Shown: positions 14,424 to 18,238 of the stretch, piece by piece
How positions within the stretch are numbered: the stretch's first letter is position 1
How the letters are laid out: each line of letters starts with the position of its first letter
Assembly: GCA_023412455.1 (NCBI GenBank)
Contig: JAEYNQ010000310.1
Span: 1 to 18,238 of the forward strand
DNA length: 18,238 nucleotides
Origin: Bacillota bacterium
GTDB taxonomy: Bacteria; Bacillota; Clostridia; Lachnospirales; Cellulosilyticaceae
Direction: 5' to 3'
Notes under the pieces: generated by a model
The model's input: only the letters and a program-made list of their open reading frames with translations
Told to the model about the DNA's origin: nothing
The model's database searches: none
Made by a program: the position numbers and the translations under genes

Positions 14424-14452
14424 TTGACTAAAAAATAACAATAGAGTATGCT
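14424..14452 (+). promoter_or_regulatory. Predicted promoter of the sensory hydrogenase (HydS) operon
   Basis: TTGACT (14424-14429), 17 bases, then TATGCT (14447-14452), with AAGGAG 14481-14486 and ATG 14495 downstream. The spacer holds AAAAAATAACAA (14430-14441), the same string as in the Rex-like operator before hydC, but the left half-site here is poor (10 of 14 positions overall). Confidence 0.5.
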
Positions 14453-14494
14453 AGATTTATAGAGCGTAGGGCATTATGTAAAGGAGTTGGGGAA

Positions 14495-14740
14495 ATGAAG
14501 AGTGTGAAGATTTGCATTGGAAGCGCCTGTCATCTTAAGGGGTCTTATCAAGTCATTGAAGTGTTTAAAGGACTTATTGAAGAATATAAATTACAGGATC
14601 AAATGGAATTAAATGCTGCTTTTTGTGTAGGTAACTGCACCCAAGCAGTTTCTGTGATGAGATGGGATGGCAAACTCCTATCAGTTACTAAGGAAAATGC
14701 AAGAGAGACATTTATTAACGAAATTATGGCTAATCTTTAA
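14495..14740 (+). CDS. Thioredoxin-like [2Fe-2S] ferredoxin (NuoE-like small protein)
   Basis: An 81-residue protein holding just the [2Fe-2S] thioredoxin-like fold. The ligand pattern is complete: KICIGSAC (C-x4-C, near residues 6 and 11) and FCVGNC (C-x3-C, about 48 and 52). It lacks the helical N-terminal domain of HydC. It starts the operon with hydS and the phosphatase gene and lies 13 bases before hydS, so it probably passes electrons to or from the sensory hydrogenase. AAGGAG lies 8 bases before ATG 14495. Small ferredoxins of this kind are common immediately upstream of HydS-type genes in Clostridia. The direct electron partner is inferred. Confidence 0.82.
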   Translation: MKSVKICIGSACHLKGSYQVIEVFKGLIEEYKLQDQMELNAAFCVGNCTQAVSVMRWDGKLLSVTKENARETFINEIMANL

Positions 14741-14753
14741 GGAGTGACTAACT

Positions 14754-16469
14754 ATGTGGATTATTAACTTTTCGGAAGCAAATTGTAAAAATTGTTATGC
14801 TTGTGTGCGATCTTGTCCCGTTCATGCTATTGAAGTAAAAGCAGAGCAGGCCCGAATTATGAAGGAAAGATGTATTGGATGTGGAAGGTGTCTAGCGGTT
14901 TGTCCTAAAAATGCCAAACAAGTGAAGCCTGAGTTAGAAAATGTGAAGGAATATGTAAAAGAACCAGGGAAAGTTGTTGCAACAGTGGCACCTACATATG
15001 CTGGGGTATTTGGTGAAAATGCAGGGAAACTCAGTACAGCCTTAAAAATGTTAGGATTTGATGGGGTGGAGGAGACTGTAGTAGGTGCAGAACTGGTGAC
15101 AAAGGAATACGAGGCTTATGCTTCTAAAGAAGATGAAGCATGTTATATTACCAGTTGTTGTTCCTCTGTGGTTTATTTGATTGAAAAGCACTACCCCAAA
15201 TTAATACCTAACCTTATTCCTGTTGTGTCACCTGTCGTATGCCATTCCCGTATGCTAAAAAAAATCTATGGAGAAACCAGTAAGGTGGTTTTTATTGGGC
15301 CTTGTCTATCTAAAAAAATAGAAGGACATGAAGAAGAGAGTATGGATGCGGTACTTACCTTTGATGAATTGGAAAAATGGTTTATAGAAGAGCACATTGA
15401 ACTGGGAGACTTACCAGAAAGCGCTTTTGATCAGACCAATAGTCGTCAAAGTTTTTATCCTCTTGTAGGAGGGGCAACCCATACCGTAAAGAGGGAAGAA
15501 CTTAAAAAACAGATTATTCAAGTGGATGGTATGGAAGAGTGCAAAGAGGTTTTAAAGGCTATTGAAAAGGGAACCTTTAAAAATATTGTCTTTGAAATGA
15601 ATTGCTGTAGACATAGCTGTGTAGGGGGACCAGGTCTTTTAGAGGATGGACGAAGTGTTTATGAACGTAAAGAATGGATTAAGCAGTATGGAGCAAAGCA
15701 GCAGATGTTAGATAATGGACGTAAAAAGAAAGAAAGGGTTGTTCCTACAGGACTAGATATTACTAGAAGTTTTGTATCGCTTTATGCTCCTCTAAAAAAG
15801 CCTAAAGAAGGACAAATTCGTGAGATTTTAGCCAGTATTGGGAAATATGCAGAAAATGATGAACTAAATTGTGGAGGTTGTGGCTATCCGACTTGCCGAG
15901 AAAAAGCGATTGCTGTTTTTAATGGTATGGCCGAGCCTAATATGTGCTTACCTTTTATGCGTCAAAAGGCAGAAACCTTAAGTCATGTCATTTTTGATGC
16001 CACCCCTAACTTGATTATTATTGTGAATAAAGAGATGGAAGTTATGGATCTTAACCCTTCTGCTGTTAAATTTTTTAAGACCACAAGGGACAGTATGATG
16101 AAGATGCCTATAGAAATTCTACTGGATGCTGAAATCTTTCAGCAGGTAAAAGAGACAAAGCGTAATGTATTGGGGCAAAAAGCCATCATTAAAAATACTC
16201 CGTCTACAGTTATCCAAAGTGTTGTTTGGATTGAATACCATCAAATGATGCTGTGGATTGCCTATGATATTAGTCGGGATGAGAAGTTAGAAAAACGTCT
16301 ACAAAATATGAAGATTGATGCCATTAATATGGCACAACAAGTTATTAATAAGCAAATGACAGTGGCTCAAGAGATTGCTAGCCTCCTAGGAGAGACCACA
16401 GCAGAAACCAAAGTGACCCTCACTCAACTTAAACATTTGATTCAAACAGAAGAGGACGTGAAGCTATGA
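14754..16469 (+). CDS. hydS: HydS, PAS-containing sensory [FeFe]-hydrogenase (group C-like)
   Basis: Domain order in 571 residues: two [4Fe-4S] clusters (C11/C14/C17/C21, C40/C43/C46/C50), an H-cluster domain (about 75-320), a CGGCGYPTC Fe-S motif (C373, C376, C381, C398), a PAS domain (about 410-505) and a C-terminal helix (508-571) that may be a coiled coil. The H-cluster cubane ligands C136, C184, C285 and C289 are kept. The loops are altered: L1 TSCCSS lacks the Pro, L2 is GPCLSKK with G182 for Met, and L3 is MNCCRHSCVGGPG instead of ACPGGC followed by GGGQP. This matches HydS proteins, thought to sense H2 and signal through PAS, with little catalysis. It has no kinase domain of its own. 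It overlaps the phosphatase gene by ATGA, which suggests that the phosphatase is its output. Confidence 0.9.
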   Translation: MWIINFSEANCKNCYACVRSCPVHAIEVKAEQARIMKERCIGCGRCLAVCPKNAKQVKPELENVKEYVKEPGKVVATVAPTYAGVFGENAGKLSTALKMLGFDGVEETVVGAELVTKEYEAYASKEDEACYITSCCSSVVYLIEKHYPKLIPNLIPVVSPVVCHSRMLKKIYGETSKVVFIGPCLSKKIEGHEEESMDAVLTFDELEKWFIEEHIELGDLPESAFDQTNSRQSFYPLVGGATHTVKREELKKQIIQVDGMEECKEVLKAIEKGTFKNIVFEMNCCRHSCVGGPGLLEDGRSVYERKEWIKQYGAKQQMLDNGRKKKERVVPTGLDITRSFVSLYAPLKKPKEGQIREILASIGKYAENDELNCGGCGYPTCREKAIAVFNGMAEPNMCLPFMRQKAETLSHVIFDATPNLIIIVNKEMEVMDLNPSAVKFFKTTRDSMMKMPIEILLDAEIFQQVKETKRNVLGQKAIIKNTPSTVIQSVVWIEYHQMMLWIAYDISRDEKLEKRLQNMKIDAINMAQQVINKQMTVAQEIASLLGETTAETKVTLTQLKHLIQTEEDVKL

Positions 16470-17626
16470 AATTTTTTATCGATTTTGCAACAGGAAGTTT
16501 AAATAAACAAGGGGAAGAGCTCTGTGGTGACAAAGTCGAATTTGTTCAAGAAAAAGAAAACTTCATTGCGGTGCTTTCTGATGGTTTAGGAAGTGGTGTA
16601 AAGGCCAATATTTTAGCCACATTAACAGCTAAAATTGCTATAACCATGCTTAAAGAAGGCTTACCTATAGAAGAGGTAGTAGATACCATTATCCATACTT
16701 TGCCAGTATGCTCTGTTCGTAAGCTGGCTTACTCTACCTTTACTATTATAAAGGTGGATAAGGAAGGTATGGTTTATGTAGTAGAATTTGATAACCCTAG
16801 TGTTTTTTTCTTAAGGAATCATCAAATTATACCCTTAGAAACCACAACTAAGGAAATTAATGGACGTCAAATCAAAGAGAGTAAGTTTGAATTAATGGAA
16901 AAGGATATCCTTGTATTTGTTAGTGATGGCGTTATTCATGCGGGTGCAGGAATGATTTTAAATTTAGGCTGGAGTTGGAAAGAGGTGGCCAATTACTTGC
17001 AGACAGTTGTCCATCGAGAGATGACGGCTAAGACAGTAACTAACTTACTCTTAGGTGTTTGTGAGGATCTATATATTAAACGTCCAGGTGATGATACAAC
17101 GGTGGCGGCGATTAAAGCCACTACGCCTAAGAAGGCCACTTTACTTTCAGGTCCACCAGTAGACAAAAACAAAGATAAACAAATGATTAATAGTCTTATG
17201 CATACAGTAGGGAAAAAAATAGTATGTGGGGGAACGGCTGCTAATATGGTAGCTAGGGAGTTGGATACGGAAATTAAAACCAGCTTCGAAATGCTTGATC
17301 CCAATATCCCACCTATTGGTTACATACGAGGTATTGATTTAGTAACAGAGGGAATCTTAACCCTTAAAGGAGCTGTAGAACGTCTAGAAAGGGTGAAGGT
17401 TTCTAAGGAATTAGACTTTCTTTATGCAAAAGATGGGGCTTCTAAGTTAGCACGCTTACTATTCGAAGAGTGTACTCATATTAAGCTGTTAGTGGGTAGA
17501 GCCATTAATCCGGCCCATCAGAATCCTGATTTTCCCAATGAGTTAAGTATTAAACTCCATGTACTTCATCGCTTAGAAGAGGTGTTAATTCATTTAGGAA
17601 AGATTGTAGAAGTGGAATACTATTAA
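16466..17626 (+). CDS. SpoIIE-type PP2C phosphatase with uncharacterised C-terminal domain
   Basis: The first 220 residues form a PP2C/SpoIIE Ser/Thr phosphatase: GDKVEF (D22), LSDGLGSGVKAN (D39), VFVSDGV (D154) and GDDTTVAAIK (D209, D210), the expected metal-binding acidic residues. The remaining ~165 residues (about 222-386) belong to no family I can name. They begin LLSGPPVDKNKD and contain KKIVCGGTAANMVARELD (250-267), GIDLVTEGILTL (289-300) and a helical end. The CGGTAAN turn recalls a nucleotide- or phosphate-binding loop. The gene overlaps hydS (ATGA) and has its own terminator downstream. The likely job is to dephosphorylate a target in response to HydS, perhaps one phosphorylated by the HATPase in the upstream module. 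That target is not encoded in the window. Confidence 0.82.
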   Translation: MKFFIDFATGSLNKQGEELCGDKVEFVQEKENFIAVLSDGLGSGVKANILATLTAKIAITMLKEGLPIEEVVDTIIHTLPVCSVRKLAYSTFTIIKVDKEGMVYVVEFDNPSVFFLRNHQIIPLETTTKEINGRQIKESKFELMEKDILVFVSDGVIHAGAGMILNLGWSWKEVANYLQTVVHREMTAKTVTNLLLGVCEDLYIKRPGDDTTVAAIKATTPKKATLLSGPPVDKNKDKQMINSLMHTVGKKIVCGGTAANMVARELDTEIKTSFEMLDPNIPPIGYIRGIDLVTEGILTLKGAVERLERVKVSKELDFLYAKDGASKLARLLFEECTHIKLLVGRAINPAHQNPDFPNELSIKLHVLHRLEEVLIHLGKIVEVEYY

Positions 17627-17627
17627 G

Positions 17628-17654
17628 AACAAGGCTTGAGGGCCTTGTTTTTTT
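17628..17654 (+). terminator. Intrinsic terminator after the HydS operon
   Basis: AACAAGGC (17628-17635) and GCCTTGTT (17642-17649) form a perfect 8-bp stem with a 6-base loop and a T run to 17654, directly after the phosphatase stop codon. Confidence 0.9.
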
Positions 17655-17681
17655 GTCCTTTCATATAAAAATTTCCTTTTA

Positions 17682-17710
17682 TTGCCAATATATAAAAAAT
17701 TTGATATACT
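17682..17710 (+). promoter_or_regulatory. Predicted promoter of the secreted-protein gene
   Basis: TTGCCA (17682-17687), 17 bases, then TATACT (17705-17710): a good sigma-A match. AGGAGG (17741-17746) and ATG 17757 follow. Confidence 0.6.
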
Positions 17711-17756
17711 TATAAAAGGTAAAAAATGGAAATTATATAAAGGAGGAAAAAAGGGC

Positions 17757-18238
17757 ATGAAGAAAATACCAGTGCTAATAGCTATAATGACTTGTTGTAC
17801 TCAAATAACTTGGGCCAATCCCATGGAAATAAGGGAAGATAGGCCTATCATGCAAATAGAGCAGGAGGAAAAGGGAGTGGAGGGTGGTAGCCCCCTTTTA
17901 GAACAGGAGCAAGAGGGTGTGCAGATACCACTAGTCCTAGAAAAGTGGGAGTTTGAGACCAATCGGCCTTTAGGAAAGCTTCAGTTAAGTCCTAAAAAAG
18001 TAAGTTTAGGAGATAGAACCTATGACTTGTATGTGCTAGAAGGTGGAGGTACCTATCTTTCATTAGCTACTTTAAAAAACATGGGTTTTAAAGAAGAAGT
18101 AGGAGAGGGAGGCATAGAACTGATTTGGTTAAATAGTCCTTATCAGGAGGAAATACCTAACTTACAAGGTCAGACAGTCACTTTTAGTGAGAAAGCTATT
18201 TATGTAGGACCTTATCGCTTTTATGGATTAGAGGCAGG
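17757..18238 (+). CDS. Secreted protein with stalk-like repeats (partial, 3' end beyond window)
   Basis: About 160 residues are visible before the window ends. A signal peptide (MKKIPVLIAIMTCCTQITWA, cleavage likely after the Ala) is followed by a Glu/Gln-rich linker (about 22-60) and then a domain with DLYVLEGGGTYLSLATLKNMGF near residue 95, which resembles the copper-amine-oxidase N-terminal/stalk unit seen in clostridial surface proteins (YxLxGxxYLxLxDLAxxxG). A second, similar start (YRFYGLEAG) is cut by the edge. The protein is probably exported. I cannot name its function. It has its own promoter and ribosome binding site and is not linked to the hydrogenase operon by sequence. Confidence 0.55.
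   Translation, partial: MKKIPVLIAIMTCCTQITWANPMEIREDRPIMQIEQEEKGVEGGSPLLEQEQEGVQIPLVLEKWEFETNRPLGKLQLSPKKVSLGDRTYDLYVLEGGGTYLSLATLKNMGFKEEVGEGGIELIWLNSPYQEEIPNLQGQTVTFSEKAIYVGPYRFYGLEA

Noticed and set aside
14162..14494. Possible riboswitch or small RNA before the HydS operon
   Set aside because: I could not fold any conserved structure. The predicted promoter at 14424 leaves a leader of only about 35 bases.
16993..17304. 103-codon minus-strand frame inside the phosphatase gene
   Set aside because: It is opposite a well-supported gene and has no start signals.

Overview
The window is low-G+C DNA with strong AGGAGG-type ribosome binding sites, some TTG/GTG starts, short operon overlaps and a clostridial-type electron-bifurcating [FeFe]-hydrogenase locus. 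This points to an anaerobic, fermentative Firmicute of class Clostridia, probably near Lachnospirales. That placement is inferred from gene content and protein style, not from a search.

Layout. (1) 1-1894: the end of a divergent tRNA-dihydrouridine synthase gene, an EFR1-type flavodoxin/ferredoxin fusion, and a flavin reductase with a lysine-rich tail, closed by a hairpin terminator. (2) 2110-2862, minus strand: a two-repeat DUF4397-like protein, divergent from (3) 2938-7248, a tight six-gene operon: AlbA_2/HATPase protein, DRTGG protein, RsbW-like HATPase, a sensory-type [FeFe]-hydrogenase homologue, a second DRTGG protein and a PHP phosphoesterase. (4) 7437-11913: the catalytic hydrogenase operon hydC, a HydD-like ferredoxin-fold subunit, hydB and hydA. 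It has its own promoter, a strong Rex-like operator in the leader and a terminator. (5) 12112-14106: a YtrA-type GntR repressor with an ABC ATPase and a six-helix membrane protein, behind a consensus promoter overlapped by a palindrome. (6) 14495-17626: a small [2Fe-2S] ferredoxin, a HydS-type hydrogenase with a PAS domain, and a SpoIIE-like PP2C phosphatase with an uncharacterised C-terminal domain, ending in a terminator. (7) From 17757: a secreted protein cut by the window end.

How it may work together. HydABC would couple H2 formation to simultaneous oxidation of NADH and reduced ferredoxin. On either side lies a module with a hydrogenase homologue that keeps the four cysteines holding the H-cluster cubane but has altered catalytic loops. 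One module carries an anti-sigma-kinase-like ATPase, the other a PP2C phosphatase. I read this as a hydrogen/redox sensing and signalling apparatus around the catalytic enzyme, with Rex adding NADH/NAD+ control. The sensory hydrogenase families are known. The kinase/phosphatase pairing, the DRTGG and PHP roles and the phosphatase C-terminal domain are the least explained parts. No maturase genes (hydE, hydF, hydG) and no STAS-domain target are present in the window.
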